From positions 1 through 62,500 of the forward strand of contig NZ_JAVJSC010000003.1 in assembly GCF_040219635.1 (NCBI RefSeq): DNA of 62,500 bases. The letters are read 5' to 3'. Positions 8,229-17,461 of this stretch are shown piece after piece. Position 1 is the stretch's first letter, and every line of letters begins with the position of its first letter. The stretch comes from Pyruvatibacter sp. GTDB lineage: Bacteria > Pseudomonadota > Alphaproteobacteria > CGMCC-115125. The notes beneath the pieces were generated by a model. The model saw only the letters and a list, made by a program, of their open reading frames with translations, was not told the origin of the DNA and ran no database searches. The position numbers were made by a program, and so were the translations under genes.

Positions 8229-10459
8229 TGAATCGTGTGCAGCAGATCCGCGCATTGTTCGGCACGGTGGTGGACCTGCCTACGGAGGCGCAGTCCGAGG
8301 CGCTTGACGTGCGCGCCAACGACGATCCCGAGTTGGTCGCTGAGGTTCGGCGGCTTCTGCGGGCGTCCGAGCAGGCGTCGGAGGAGGGATTCCTCGCCGA
8401 ACCGCTGCTCGGCTCGGGGATCATCCCGGGCGACCGACCGGTGGCGGAAGCACGTCCGGACGTTCCCGGCTATGAACTGATCGATCGCCTGGGGTCGGGG
8501 AGTACGGGCGCCGTGTACCGGGGGCGGTCCATCTCGCCGCTTCAACGCGAACTTGCCGTGAAGGTGCTTCGACCGGGATTGAGCGAGCAGGCCCGCATCC
8601 GATTTGAACGTGAGCAGCAGATGCTCACGCAGATCAATCATCCCGGGGTCGCCCAGGTGTACGACGCCGGGATGACGGATGACGGTCGCCCGTTCGTGGC
8701 GGTCGAGTTGATTGATGGACAGCCGATCACCTCGCACGCATCGGCGCACGGTCTGACGGTGGAGGAGCGCCTTGCGGTCATGCAGGCCGTGTGTGAGGCG
8801 GTGCACCACATTCACTCGAAGGGCATTCTCCATCGGGATCTGAAACCCGAGAACATTCTTGTCGCGACGTCCGACGGCGAGCATGCGCCGAAGGTGATTG
8901 ACTTCGGCGCCTCCATCGTGATCGACGACGACGCGGCGGCGCAGACGCTGGGGACGCGGATCGTCGGCACGGTCGCGTACATGGCGCCGGAGCAGCTCGA
9001 GTCGCACGGACGCGGCGACCTCAGGATGGACATCTTCTCGCTCGGCGTGATTCTCTTTGAGTTGGTCGCCGGGTCTCATCCGTTCGGCGGGCGCACTGAA
9101 CCGCTCGGCGCGGTGGTTCGCGGCATTCAGGAGGCGCCGCTTCCCCGGCTCGACCGTCGCGTTCCACATGGCCGCGATTTGAACGCCGTGCTCGCCGCGG
9201 CGTGCGATAAGGATCCGAACCGGAGGTATCCCTCCGCGCAGCACCTTGCGGACGAGTTGCGCCGGATCCTTGCGGGTCGTCCGGTGGAGGCTTCGTCGCC
9301 GGGCGTGTTCAGTCATGTCTGCGCCGCTGGTCGTCGTCATCCCGGGCTGGCTGCCGCGAGCGTGCTGGTGCTTGTTCTGGTGGCGACATTGAGCGTCGGT
9401 CTCGTGTTGGCGAACCGGGAGAGCAATCGGCAGCGTGAAGCGATGCGTGAGACGGTCACGGTGCTTGTTGATCGCGTTCTCGAGGAGATCAATGAACTGT
9501 CCGGCGCGCATGATGCGCGTGAGCGTCTTGCGCGGCTGCTTCTCTCGCGACTTGACGCCATGTCGCCGGGAGCGGATCGAGACGAGTATTACCTTCAGCG
9601 TTCGCGCGTGCTCACCACGCTCAGTGCGATTCAGCTTGACCGGCGCGAGATCGACGCGGCGATCGAGAACCGACTGATCGCGCTGTCTGAATTCGAGAGT
9701 CATTTCGGCGCGGATCCGACCTCGCGCGTTGCGCGGGAGGAACGCATCCGCCTGACGATCCTGCTCGGTGATGCGTACAACGCCGACAAGCGCCGGGCGG
9801 AGGCGTTTGATGCGTACGAGGCGGCGCATGCGTCGATCATGGATGCGTTGGCCGCGTCGCCGGATGATGCGTCATGGCTCGATGGTCTGTGCTGGAGTTA
9901 CGAGCGGCTCACGCCGTTCCTGGTGGATTCGGATCTTGATGCGGCGTTGCGCAATTGCCGCGAGCGTCTGCGCGTGGCCCGGTCGCTGCATGATGCGGCC
10001 CCGGAGAACAGGCTGCGTCTCTTCAGCGTCGGATGCGCGGAGACGTGGTTGGGGCGGGTTCACTTTCTTCGCGGCGATCACGACGCCGCCCTCGACATGA
10101 GCCGGCGAGCCGTGGAGACTCTGGGCGCGGCGGTGGACGCCGAGTACGACCGATTCGCGTTCCGGTCGCGCTGGATCATCGCGAAGACGCATCTGGCATT
10201 CACACTGCTCGCGATGCGCTCGCCGGACGCGTTCGCGGCTCTGGAGGATGCGCGCTGGTCGGCGGTCCGGCTGATGGACGAGAACCCGGATTCCTACATC
10301 GCGACGAGTCACCTCAGAGCAATTCTGAACGTCGGCGCCGTCGCGCCTCCCGACGTCGTTCCCGCGCATGCGGCCGAGGCGTATCGCGACGCATTGATTG
10401 CGATCGGATTCGATCCGCCGCCGCCATCCAAGGCGCCCGCGTGGCTGGTTGAGCCGTAG
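8228..10459 (+). CDS. Membrane-anchored Ser/Thr protein kinase
   Basis: The 743-residue protein has a kinase domain from about residue 81 to 350: glycine loop GSGSTGAV at 89-96, Lys112 in AVKVL, HRDLKPEN at 202-209, DFG at 225-227 and APE at 253-255. All key residues are present, so it should be active. A transmembrane helix spans about 373-395. The remaining 350 residues are helical and TPR-like and probably lie outside the membrane as a sensor. Residues 1-70 are a helical region common in planctomycete kinases. It is coupled to the preceding sigma factor, which it may phosphorylate; that link is an inference from gene order. Confidence 0.93.
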   Translation: MNRVQQIRALFGTVVDLPTEAQSEALDVRANDDPELVAEVRRLLRASEQASEEGFLAEPLLGSGIIPGDRPVAEARPDVPGYELIDRLGSGSTGAVYRGRSISPLQRELAVKVLRPGLSEQARIRFEREQQMLTQINHPGVAQVYDAGMTDDGRPFVAVELIDGQPITSHASAHGLTVEERLAVMQAVCEAVHHIHSKGILHRDLKPENILVATSDGEHAPKVIDFGASIVIDDDAAAQTLGTRIVGTVAYMAPEQLESHGRGDLRMDIFSLGVILFELVAGSHPFGGRTEPLGAVVRGIQEAPLPRLDRRVPHGRDLNAVLAAACDKDPNRRYPSAQHLADELRRILAGRPVEASSPGVFSHVCAAGRRHPGLAAASVLVLVLVATLSVGLVLANRESNRQREAMRETVTVLVDRVLEEINELSGAHDARERLARLLLSRLDAMSPGADRDEYYLQRSRVLTTLSAIQLDRREIDAAIENRLIALSEFESHFGADPTSRVAREERIRLTILLGDAYNADKRRAEAFDAYEAAHASIMDALAASPDDASWLDGLCWSYERLTPFLVDSDLDAALRNCRERLRVARSLHDAAPENRLRLFSVGCAETWLGRVHFLRGDHDAALDMSRRAVETLGAAVDAEYDRFAFRSRWIIAKTHLAFTLLAMRSPDAFAALEDARWSAVRLMDENPDSYIATSHLRAILNVGAVAPPDVVPAHAAEAYRDALIAIGFDPPPPSKAPAWLVEP

Positions 10460-10500
10460 TCGCGGCGACTTCGCCGATCAATGCGACATAGCCGTCTCCG

Positions 10501-10857
10501 TCAGGACTCGTCCCGCACGGGCGTGCCCTGATTGAACGTCAGTCGCCATGCCCCGCCGCGGCGGGTCCAGATGGACGAGCGCAGGGAGCGGCTGGGGCCG
10601 TCGCTCACGGTGTAGGTGGCGAGTGCGATGTCGGGGCTCAGCAGGCGGGCGGCGAAGTCGCCGTGCATGGTGAAGCGGCGGCCGTCGTCCTTGGCCGCGG
10701 CGAGCCAGTCGATGACGTCGGCCTTGGTGTGGACGCGACCGGAGGCGCCGAATTCGACGAAGGCGTCGTCGAGCAGGGCGTTGAGCGCGTCGGCGTCGGC
10801 GCGGATCTCGGGGGAGAGGAGGCGTTCTTCGAGGGCGCGGATCTCGTCGGGGTTCAT
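10501..10857 (-). CDS. SnoaL/NTF2-like protein (DUF4440 type)
   Basis: A 118-residue protein with the pattern of the NTF2-like fold: an N-terminal helix (RALEERLLSPEIRADADALNAL), LLDDAFVEFGASGRVHTKADVIDWL, then strands ending in SIWTRRGGAWRLTFNQGTPV. Such proteins are small alpha+beta cups with diverse or unknown functions, often polyketide-cyclase-like or binding domains. Its ATG overlaps the rlmE stop in an ATGA arrangement, so both are probably on one transcript. The substrate cannot be told from sequence. Confidence 0.8.
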   Translation of the reverse strand: MNPDEIRALEERLLSPEIRADADALNALLDDAFVEFGASGRVHTKADVIDWLAAAKDDGRRFTMHGDFAARLLSPDIALATYTVSDGPSRSLRSSIWTRRGGAWRLTFNQGTPVRDES

Positions 10858-11489
10858 GCGTCGGCGTCCCTCGGTTTCGGCGTGTCGTCGTCGCGTCGAT
10901 CGGGGTGGCGGTAGTAGTGGGCGATGACGTACATCTCGCGAGAGACGTCGCGGCTGGCCTTGGGCTTGAAGCCCTTGACTTTGCCGAAGTGTCGCTGGCA
11001 GCGTTTGAGGAGGCCGGGGTACTCGGCGCCTTCGAAGACCTTCATCACGAGGACGCCGTTGTGGCGGAGGAGGGTGGGGAGCGTTTCGAGGATGCGGTCG
11101 CAGAGCCGGACGGAGAGTTCGTGCTCGTTGAAGCCGGTGGTTTTGGGGGCCATGTCGGAGAGGACGGTCCCGAAGCCGCGGCCGGCGGCCTCGACGAGGT
11201 CTTCGGGTGGGTATTCGAAGACGTCTCCGACGAAGGTGCGCACGTTGTCGGGCATGGGGTGCCTGACGTCCTGGAGGTCGAGGCCGATGACGCGGCCGCG
11301 TGGGCCGACCAAGGGGGACGAGACCTGCAGCCACGCGCCGGGGGCGCATCCGAGGTCGAGGACGCGATCGCCCTTGCGGATGACGCTCTTGGCCTGTTGG
11401 ATCTGGAGAAGTTTGTAGGCCGAGCGGGCGACGTACCCCTCCTGCTTGGCCTTTCGGAAGTATTCGTCGTGGAGAATTCTCTTTGCCAT
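10854..11489 (-). CDS. rlmE: 23S rRNA 2'-O-methyltransferase RlmE (FtsJ/RrmJ)
   Basis: A 211-residue protein with the SAM-binding motif VLDLGCAPGAWLQV and the family blocks ARSAYKLLQI, VLSDMAPKTTG, VLVMKVFEG and SRDVSREMYVIA. These supply the K-D-K-E catalytic tetrad of the FtsJ family. RlmE methylates a uridine in the 23S rRNA A-loop at a late stage of 50S assembly. I chose the start at MAKRILHDEYF because the longer upstream reading has no family similarity. It is followed by the overlapping NTF2-like gene and is divergent from the efflux operon. Confidence 0.93.
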   Translation of the reverse strand: MAKRILHDEYFRKAKQEGYVARSAYKLLQIQQAKSVIRKGDRVLDLGCAPGAWLQVSSPLVGPRGRVIGLDLQDVRHPMPDNVRTFVGDVFEYPPEDLVEAAGRGFGTVLSDMAPKTTGFNEHELSVRLCDRILETLPTLLRHNGVLVMKVFEGAEYPGLLKRCQRHFGKVKGFKPKASRDVSREMYVIAHYYRHPDRRDDDTPKPRDADA

Positions 11490-11832
11490 AAGGACGGTCA
11501 ATCGTACCACTTGCGTCGGATTCGGAGTGCGGCGGCGAAATGGCGGGTGTGATTCCCCCAATATGACGGTCGGGGTGGCTGTCGGTCGCGTGTTTTGTCG
11601 CATGGAGGGCGTCCGGGGGTGTTCGGCGGCGAGGCGGCGTGTGAGAATGCGCTGATCGATGGGCTCTGCGGCACCGCCGGGAACGTCGTCGGCATCGGGG
11701 CCAAGGGGGACGGGGGGAGACGGGGGGGGGGGACGGGGCGACCGCGTCTGTTTTTGCGCGGATCGTGGTTCATGGATCGCGCCGATCCGGTCCGGTCGGC
11801 GCGCTCAGCGGTCGGTACCTCTGCGTCGGGAG
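11490..11832. other. Divergent intergenic region with a G-rich tract
   Basis: These 343 bases separate rlmE from the efflux operon and hold no recognisable gene. On the plus strand, G-runs of 5, 6, 11 and 4 at 11705-11738 are separated by 2-4 bases, forming a potential G-quadruplex. Promoters for both directions should lie here, but I could not pick a convincing pair of boxes. Confidence 0.6.
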
Positions 11833-13284
11833 ATGCGTGTGCGTCGATTCATGCAGGTGATGAAGTGGATCCTCGGGATCGGAGTCGTCGTTCTGCTTGT
11901 CTGCGGCGGCGGTCTCGTCTTCCTCTTCCCGAAGATTCAGGATGCGATCGAAGCGCAGCGACTTGCGGGTATGAGTCCGCTGGTCGAGGTGCAGGAGGCG
12001 GAGAAGGGCGAGTTGATCCGGACGATCAGCGCGCCGGGCTCCGTGCGGCCGCGACGGGAGGTGAACATTTCGGCGCGTGTCTCGGCCAAGATTGACGAAC
12101 TGCCATTTGAGGCGGGCGATCTTGTGCAGGCGGGGGATCTGGTCGTCCGGTTGGACGCGCGTGACCTCCAGGCGATTCTGGACGGAGCGAACGCGCGCAA
12201 GTTGGCTGACGAGGCGTCGCTGCTCGCGGCGGAGGCGTCGTTGATCGCGGAGCAGGCGTCGCTGAAGGGTCAGCGGTCCGGCCTCATCAATGCGGAGCAG
12301 GACTGGGAGCGCAACAAGCAACTCTTTGAGTCGGGCGACATCAGCGAATCGATCCTCGACGACTCGCGCACGGCGTGGGAGCAGGCTCAGGCGGCGTATG
12401 ACGCACGGAAGGAGAGCCTGGAGGGGCTGCGGGCGAATGTCGCCGCGGCGGGCGCGCGGGTGAAGGTGGCCGAGGCGGAGGTCGAGCAGGCGAATGAGAA
12501 TCTGAAGTATGCGACGATCTCGTCTCCGATCACGGGCTACATCACGGCATTGAACGCCGAGGTGGGCGAACTGGTCGTGACGGGCACGATGAACAACGCG
12601 GGGACGGTGATTCTGACGATCGCGGACCTGTCGGAGATGCTGGTCGAGGCGCGCCTGTCCGAGGTGGACGTGACGCGCGTAAAGCCGGGTCAGTCGGTGA
12701 AGGTGCAGGTCAACGGGTACGACGATGAATTCGACGGGACGTTGCGTCGGGTGGGCCTTCAGAGCCGGCCTTCGAATGACGGCACGACGTTCTTCGATGC
12801 GGAGGTCGTGCTTCACCTCGCAGACACGCAGCGGATGTTTGCGGGTCTGACGGCGAACATCGACATTGAGATTGAGCGATTGAACGAGATCCGGGTGCCG
12901 AGCCAGGCGGTGATGGACAAGCGTGTGGAGGAATTGCCGCAGGAGATCCGGGAGAATGAGTCACTGATCGATCCTGACGAGACGTTCGTGCAGGTGGTGT
13001 ACGTCTATGACGGGGGCAAGGCGCAGGTTCGGCCTGTGGAGGTGGGCGGCGCGACGGTGACGGACACTGCGATCGTCGGCGGTCTGGAGTTGGGCGAGCA
13101 GGTGATCACGGGTCCGTTCAGCGTGCTTCAGACGTTGAGCCACGGCGATTCGGTTCGGACGGAGGACGCGGACGAGGGGGCGGACGACGCGGCGACGATC
13201 GCCGCGGATGATGAAACGCCTGATGAGCCTGCGGAGTCGGAATCCGACGTCGCGGCTGATTCGGGGGAGGAGGCGGCGACGTGA
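11833..13284 (+). CDS. Efflux pump periplasmic adaptor (MacA/HlyD family)
   Basis: A 483-residue protein with an N-terminal membrane anchor (about residues 10-33), a biotinyl-lipoyl-like half (SAPGSVRPRREVNISARVSA; GDLVQAGDLVVRLD), a long Ala/Glu-rich coiled coil, the second half of the lipoyl domain (ATISSPITGYITALNAEVGE) and a beta-barrel. This is the membrane-fusion-protein order seen in MacA. The C-terminus is very acidic. The start shown has GGGAG close upstream; ATGs at 11851 and 11860 are alternatives. It is the first gene of a four-gene run with overlapping ends and should link the permease to the outer-membrane channel. Confidence 0.92.
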   Translation: MRVRRFMQVMKWILGIGVVVLLVCGGGLVFLFPKIQDAIEAQRLAGMSPLVEVQEAEKGELIRTISAPGSVRPRREVNISARVSAKIDELPFEAGDLVQAGDLVVRLDARDLQAILDGANARKLADEASLLAAEASLIAEQASLKGQRSGLINAEQDWERNKQLFESGDISESILDDSRTAWEQAQAAYDARKESLEGLRANVAAAGARVKVAEAEVEQANENLKYATISSPITGYITALNAEVGELVVTGTMNNAGTVILTIADLSEMLVEARLSEVDVTRVKPGQSVKVQVNGYDDEFDGTLRRVGLQSRPSNDGTTFFDAEVVLHLADTQRMFAGLTANIDIEIERLNEIRVPSQAVMDKRVEELPQEIRENESLIDPDETFVQVVYVYDGGKAQVRPVEVGGATVTDTAIVGGLELGEQVITGPFSVLQTLSHGDSVRTEDADEGADDAATIAADDETPDEPAESESDVAADSGEEAAT

Positions 13285-14060
13285 CCATCGCCGTCCACGG
13301 GCTGACGAAGGTGTACAAGATGGGGACGGAGCGCGTTCACGCGCTGGCCGGGGTTGATTTCGAGGTCGGTGGGAACGAGTTTGTCGCGATCATGGGCGCG
13401 TCCGGATCGGGCAAGTCCACGTTGATGAACATTCTCGGCTGCCTCGACCGCGCCACCGCGGGTTCGTACGATCTCAACGGTCATCCGACGCACCGGATGT
13501 CGGCGGGTCAGTTGTCGCGGATCCGCAACGAGGAGATTGGTTTCGTCTTTCAGTCGTTCGAGTTATTGCCGCGGGCGACGGCGTTGAAGAACGTGCAGTT
13601 GCCGCTCCAGTATTCGCGTCGTTACTTCACGAGTTCGCGCAGTCGGGCGAAGATGGCGTTGGACCGCGTGGGTCTGGGCGATCGGATGGGTCACAAGCCG
13701 AACCAGATGTCGGGCGGTCAGCGTCAGCGTGTGGCGGTGGCTCGTGCGTTGGTGAATCGTCCGAGCATTCTGCTGGCGGACGAGCCGACGGGCAATCTTG
13801 ACACGACGACGAGCGGTGAGATTCTCAATCTGTTTCACGAGTTGCACGACGAGGGTCAGACGATCGTGATGGTGACGCACGAGGAGGACATCGCGGGTCA
13901 CGCGGACCGGATCGTTCGTCTTCGCGACGGGCGTGTGATGTCTGATTTGCCGCGGGGCGAGGATCCGATTCACCTGGCGTACATCCAGCGTGCGGCCGCG
14001 ACGATGACGGATCGCGCCGAGCACGCCGGTCGCGTCGAGCACGGAGGCGCCGCGACATGA
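13281..14060 (+). CDS. MacB-like ABC transporter ATP-binding protein
   Basis: This 259-residue ATPase has Walker A GASGSGKST at 39-47, the signature MSGGQRQRVAVARA near 143-155 and Walker B ILLADEPTGNLD near 163-174. The pattern matches the LolD/MacB group, which drives mechanotransmission rather than classic import. It starts with GTG, overlapping the adaptor stop by four bases (GTGA). The permease is a separate protein, unlike E. coli MacB, in which both are fused. Confidence 0.94.
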   Translation: MTIAVHGLTKVYKMGTERVHALAGVDFEVGGNEFVAIMGASGSGKSTLMNILGCLDRATAGSYDLNGHPTHRMSAGQLSRIRNEEIGFVFQSFELLPRATALKNVQLPLQYSRRYFTSSRSRAKMALDRVGLGDRMGHKPNQMSGGQRQRVAVARALVNRPSILLADEPTGNLDTTTSGEILNLFHELHDEGQTIVMVTHEEDIAGHADRIVRLRDGRVMSDLPRGEDPIHLAYIQRAAATMTDRAEHAGRVEHGGAAT

Positions 14061-15295
14061 TCGTGATCCGCATCATCTGGCAGACGCTCTTCTTCGCCCT
14101 GGCGCAGTTGCACGCGAACAAGATTCGTTCGTTGCTGACGATGCTGGGGATCATCATCGGCGTGTCGTCGATCACGCTGGTGATCGCGGCGGTGAATGGC
14201 CTGAATGACTGGGTGCTGAGTGAATTCGAGAGTTTCGGGGCGCGGAAGGTTGAGATCTGGGGCAGTCTGCCGGCGTCGCAGCGTGGCGTCATGAGTTGGG
14301 ACACGGTGAAGCTCAAGCCGAGCGAAGCGGATCAGATGCGTGAGCACTGCGAGTTGATCGAGACGCTCGCGCTGTATGCGAACGTCCGTGCAAAGGTGCG
14401 GAGCGATCGCGAGCAGCTTGATTCCGTGACGGTCATCGGCGTGGAGCCTGAGTGGCTGGTGGTCAACGATCGGGAGGTGCTTCACGGTCGGCCGCTGAAG
14501 AAGCTGGACGATCTCGAGCAGTTGCAGGTGTGCATGATCAACGACACGGCGATCGATGAGTTGATGCTCGACGGCGTCGGCGTGGGCGAGTACATCTTCA
14601 TTGACGAGCGTCGTTTTCTGATCGTCGGGGTTCTGGACACGGTTGAGTTCGGCGCGATGTTCGGCGCGGACACGGCGCGGTCGGAGGTGTACATTCCCTT
14701 CCGGACGACGTACAAGCTGCGCAACTGGCTGTGGCCCCAGATCACGGCGCGGATGAAGTCTTCGGACAACGTTGAGAACGCGAAGGCTGAGATCCGTTAC
14801 GTGCTTCGTCGGATTCGCCAGCTCGGTCCGGAGGACGAGGACACGTTCGACATGTTCGTCTTCGAGCAGGTGCTTCAGCGGCTTCGGGGGATGGCGGCGG
14901 GATTGACGATGGTGGCGTCGGTGCTGGTGTCGATTTCGCTGCTGGTCGGCGGCGTAGGCATCATGAACATCATGCTGGTGTCGGTGAGTGAGCGGACGCG
15001 TGAGATTGGTCTACGCAAGGCGGTCGGCGCGCGTCCGGCGATCATTCTGATGCAGTTTCTGGTCGAGGCGATCGTGCTGTGCGTGGTCGGCGGGATCATC
15101 GGTCTCGTGCTGAGTCAGTCGATGCTGCTTGCCGCGTCCCAGATTCCCGACATGCCGATCACGAAGCTTGAGATTCCGACGTGGGCGATCGGCCTGTCGT
15201 TCTGTTTCTGCGCCGTGGTCGGCGTGGTCTTCGGCATGTGGCCGGCGATCAAGGCCGCGAGTCTGGACCCCATCGAGGCCCTTCGACATGAGTGA
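14057..15295 (+). CDS. MacB-like ABC transporter permease
   Basis: A 412-residue permease with the MacB/FtsX arrangement. A first transmembrane helix follows a short cytoplasmic N-terminus with KIRSLLTMLGIIIGVSSI. A periplasmic domain covers about residues 45-285. Three C-terminal helices contain VGGVGIMNIMLVSVSERTRE and IGLRKAVGAR, the coupling segment typical of the family. It overlaps the ATPase gene by ATGA and should form the inner-membrane part of a tripartite pump. Macrolides, peptides or lipids are all possible substrates; sequence does not decide. Confidence 0.94.
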   Translation: MIVIRIIWQTLFFALAQLHANKIRSLLTMLGIIIGVSSITLVIAAVNGLNDWVLSEFESFGARKVEIWGSLPASQRGVMSWDTVKLKPSEADQMREHCELIETLALYANVRAKVRSDREQLDSVTVIGVEPEWLVVNDREVLHGRPLKKLDDLEQLQVCMINDTAIDELMLDGVGVGEYIFIDERRFLIVGVLDTVEFGAMFGADTARSEVYIPFRTTYKLRNWLWPQITARMKSSDNVENAKAEIRYVLRRIRQLGPEDEDTFDMFVFEQVLQRLRGMAAGLTMVASVLVSISLLVGGVGIMNIMLVSVSERTREIGLRKAVGARPAIILMQFLVEAIVLCVVGGIIGLVLSQSMLLAASQIPDMPITKLEIPTWAIGLSFCFCAVVGVVFGMWPAIKAASLDPIEALRHE

Positions 15296-17147
15296 ACCGA
15301 TCCCATCCGGCGTACGTTCGATTTTCGTACGCACCGCGTTGCTTCTGACCGCTTCGGCGTCGCTCGGCGTTTTTGCGGGGTGTTCGAACCCGCTCTTCCC
15401 GTCGCGCGCGGATTACCCGGAGCCGACGCCGCGGGAGCGGTTGCGCGTGGTGCGCACGATGGACATGGAGCGCTACCAACGCGTCGAGCAGCCGGATCCG
15501 CAGGCGACGCTTGACCAGCAGATTGACGCGTATCGCGAGGCGGCGACGCCGCTGGCGGATCGCGATCGGGTGCCCTTGTCGCTGGAGCAGTGCCGCGCAT
15601 GGACGCTGGAGAACAACCTTGATCTGGAGGTCGCGCTCGTCAATCCGACGATCGCCAACCAGTCGCTTTCGGAGGAGGAGGCGCGATTCGAGGCGTTGCT
15701 GTTCGTCAATGCGCGTCACAGCGAGGTGGACCAGGCGACGGACTCGCAGTTGAGCGGCAATCAGTTCCGCAGTTCGAGCATCACGCCGGGCATTCGCATT
15801 CCGCTGCGCACGGGCGGGACGGTTTCGTTCGAGGTTCCCGCTTCGCGCTCGGAAACGGACAACGTCTTCGCGACGCTGAATCCCTCTTACGTGGCGGATC
15901 TGCAGTTTTCGATCAGTCAGCCGCTGCTTCGCGGCGGCGGGCGTCGGGCCAACACGCACGCCATCCGCGTCGCCGCGTTGAACGTGGAAATCTCCGAAGC
16001 GGCGACAAAACTCGAGGTCATCCGTCAACTCGCCAACGCGGATCGCGCGTACTGGGCGCTGTACGCCATCCGGAAGGCGCTGGACGTCCGGCTTCAGCAG
16101 TACGACCTGGCGCGTGAGCAGTTGGATCGCGCGGAGCGTCGATTCCGACTGAAGGAGGCCGCGCGCATCGAAGTGACGCGGGCGCAGGCGGGCATCGCCG
16201 AGCGACTCGAAGCGATCATTCAGGCGGAGAACGCGTTGCTGCAGGCGCAGCGGAATCTCAAGCGTCTGATGAATGCGCCGGGGCTGGACGTCCGCAGCAA
16301 CGCGCTGCTGGAACTGACGACGGAGCCTGCGCCGGTGCAGTACGAACTCGACGCCGGTGAGCTGGCGGACGCGGCGCTGGCCGAGCGCATGGAGATGCTG
16401 CAGCTTGAGTTGCAGCTTGCGCAGGACATGTCCACGATTGATCTGCTGAAGAATCAGGCGCTGCCGCTGTTCACGCTGGATTACTCGTACGCTTACAACG
16501 GTCTCGGGCAGTCCGTGTCGGGCGCCCTCGACCTTGCGACGGATCGACGATTCCACGACTGGTCGATCGGCGCCAGGTTTGAGACGCCCATCGGCAACGA
16601 CGCGGCGGAGTCGCGGGTGCACCGGGCGATCCTCCAGCGTCTTCAACGTCTTTCGACGAAGGCCGCGCAGGCGCAGGCGATCACGCAGGAGGTCTTTGAC
16701 ACGGTGGACGCCATCGACACGGCGTGGCAGCGCATTCTGGCGGCGCGGATCAATGCGTTGCTTGCGGAGCGGACGTACGAGGCGGAGGTGAACCAGTTCA
16801 ATCTCGGCCTGCGGACGAGCACGGACGTTCTCGACGCCGCGGCCCGGTTGGCGGAGGCGCAGTCCTCGGAGATCCGGGCGTTGGCGGACTACGAGATCAG
16901 CCAGGTGGACCTGGCGTTCGCGTCGGGTGCGATGCTGGGCGCGACGCGGACGCTCTGGACGCCGCGGGATCCGCGGGCGCCGTCTGATTTCGTCGGCGAG
17001 CGGCCGGAGAACAGCGTGCGTTCGATCTGGCCGTGGGATGACGAAGAGGCGTATGATGATGCGGCGTTGACAGGCGACCGCCTTCGCACTCCGGAAGGAG
17101 GCGCGACGGAGGAAAGTCCGAACACGACAGGAGACGATGGTGGGTAA
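15288..17147 (+). CDS. TolC-like outer-membrane efflux lipoprotein
   Basis: A 619-residue protein with a lipoprotein signal (SLGVFAGC, Cys32) and two outer-membrane-efflux repeats rich in heptad-like helices, such as LNVEISEAATKLEVIRQLANA and FNLGLRTSTDVLDAAARL. It would form the trimeric exit duct for the upstream MacA/MacB-like genes. The start overlaps the permease by 8 bases. The tail after about residue 565 is low in family similarity, acidic and Pro/Gly-rich. The last roughly 30 codons lie within the RNase P RNA gene, so both sequences are under joint constraint. Confidence 0.92.
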   Translation: MSEPIPSGVRSIFVRTALLLTASASLGVFAGCSNPLFPSRADYPEPTPRERLRVVRTMDMERYQRVEQPDPQATLDQQIDAYREAATPLADRDRVPLSLEQCRAWTLENNLDLEVALVNPTIANQSLSEEEARFEALLFVNARHSEVDQATDSQLSGNQFRSSSITPGIRIPLRTGGTVSFEVPASRSETDNVFATLNPSYVADLQFSISQPLLRGGGRRANTHAIRVAALNVEISEAATKLEVIRQLANADRAYWALYAIRKALDVRLQQYDLAREQLDRAERRFRLKEAARIEVTRAQAGIAERLEAIIQAENALLQAQRNLKRLMNAPGLDVRSNALLELTTEPAPVQYELDAGELADAALAERMEMLQLELQLAQDMSTIDLLKNQALPLFTLDYSYAYNGLGQSVSGALDLATDRRFHDWSIGARFETPIGNDAAESRVHRAILQRLQRLSTKAAQAQAITQEVFDTVDAIDTAWQRILAARINALLAERTYEAEVNQFNLGLRTSTDVLDAAARLAEAQSSEIRALADYEISQVDLAFASGAMLGATRTLWTPRDPRAPSDFVGERPENSVRSIWPWDDEEAYDDAALTGDRLRTPEGGATEESPNTTGDDGG

Positions 17148-17457
17148 CGCCCACCCGTCCGCGCGGCCGCGGGCGAGGGCCAGTGCCACAGAAAACAGAC
17201 CGCCCGCTTCGGCGGGTAAGGGTGAAAAGGTGCGGTAAGAGCGCACCGCCCGGGCGGCGACGTCCGGGGCACGGTAAACCCCATCGCGTGCAAGATCATG
17301 CAGTCCCCTTCGCGTCCTTCGGGTCGCGGACGGCTTCTCCGGCCGGGTGGGACGGGTGGATCGCTGCAGGATCCGGGCGGCAACGTCCGGGCGAGAGAAA
17401 TGGTCGCCACCGCCTTCGGGCGGTACAGAATTCGGCTTACGTCGGCGTCGGCCGCAT
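17057..17457 (+). ncRNA. rnpB: RNase P RNA, bacterial type A
   Basis: The catalytic RNA of RNase P matures tRNA 5' ends. Conserved blocks occur in the correct order: GGAGGAAAGTCCG at 17108-17120, GCCACAGAAAACAGACCGCC, GGTAAGGGTGAAAAGGTGCG, GGTAAGAGCGCACCGC, GGTAAACCCC, and finally GAGAGAAATGGTCGCC with ACAGAATTCGGCTTAC near 17425-17440. P2 can form between GGCGACC at 17073-17079 and GGTCGCC at 17402-17408, and P1 between ATGCGGC at 17059 and GCCGCAT at 17451. The ends are estimated from P1 pairing. TATGAT at 17052 may be its -10 box, though no good -35 is seen. The 5' part overlaps the efflux gene. Confidence 0.95.
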
Positions 17458-17461
17458 GAAC

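Noticed and set aside
15249..17246. Long antisense frame opposite the TolC-like gene
   Set aside because: Arg-rich composition typical of shadow frames in GC-rich DNA; the plus-strand protein has clear family features and a lipobox.
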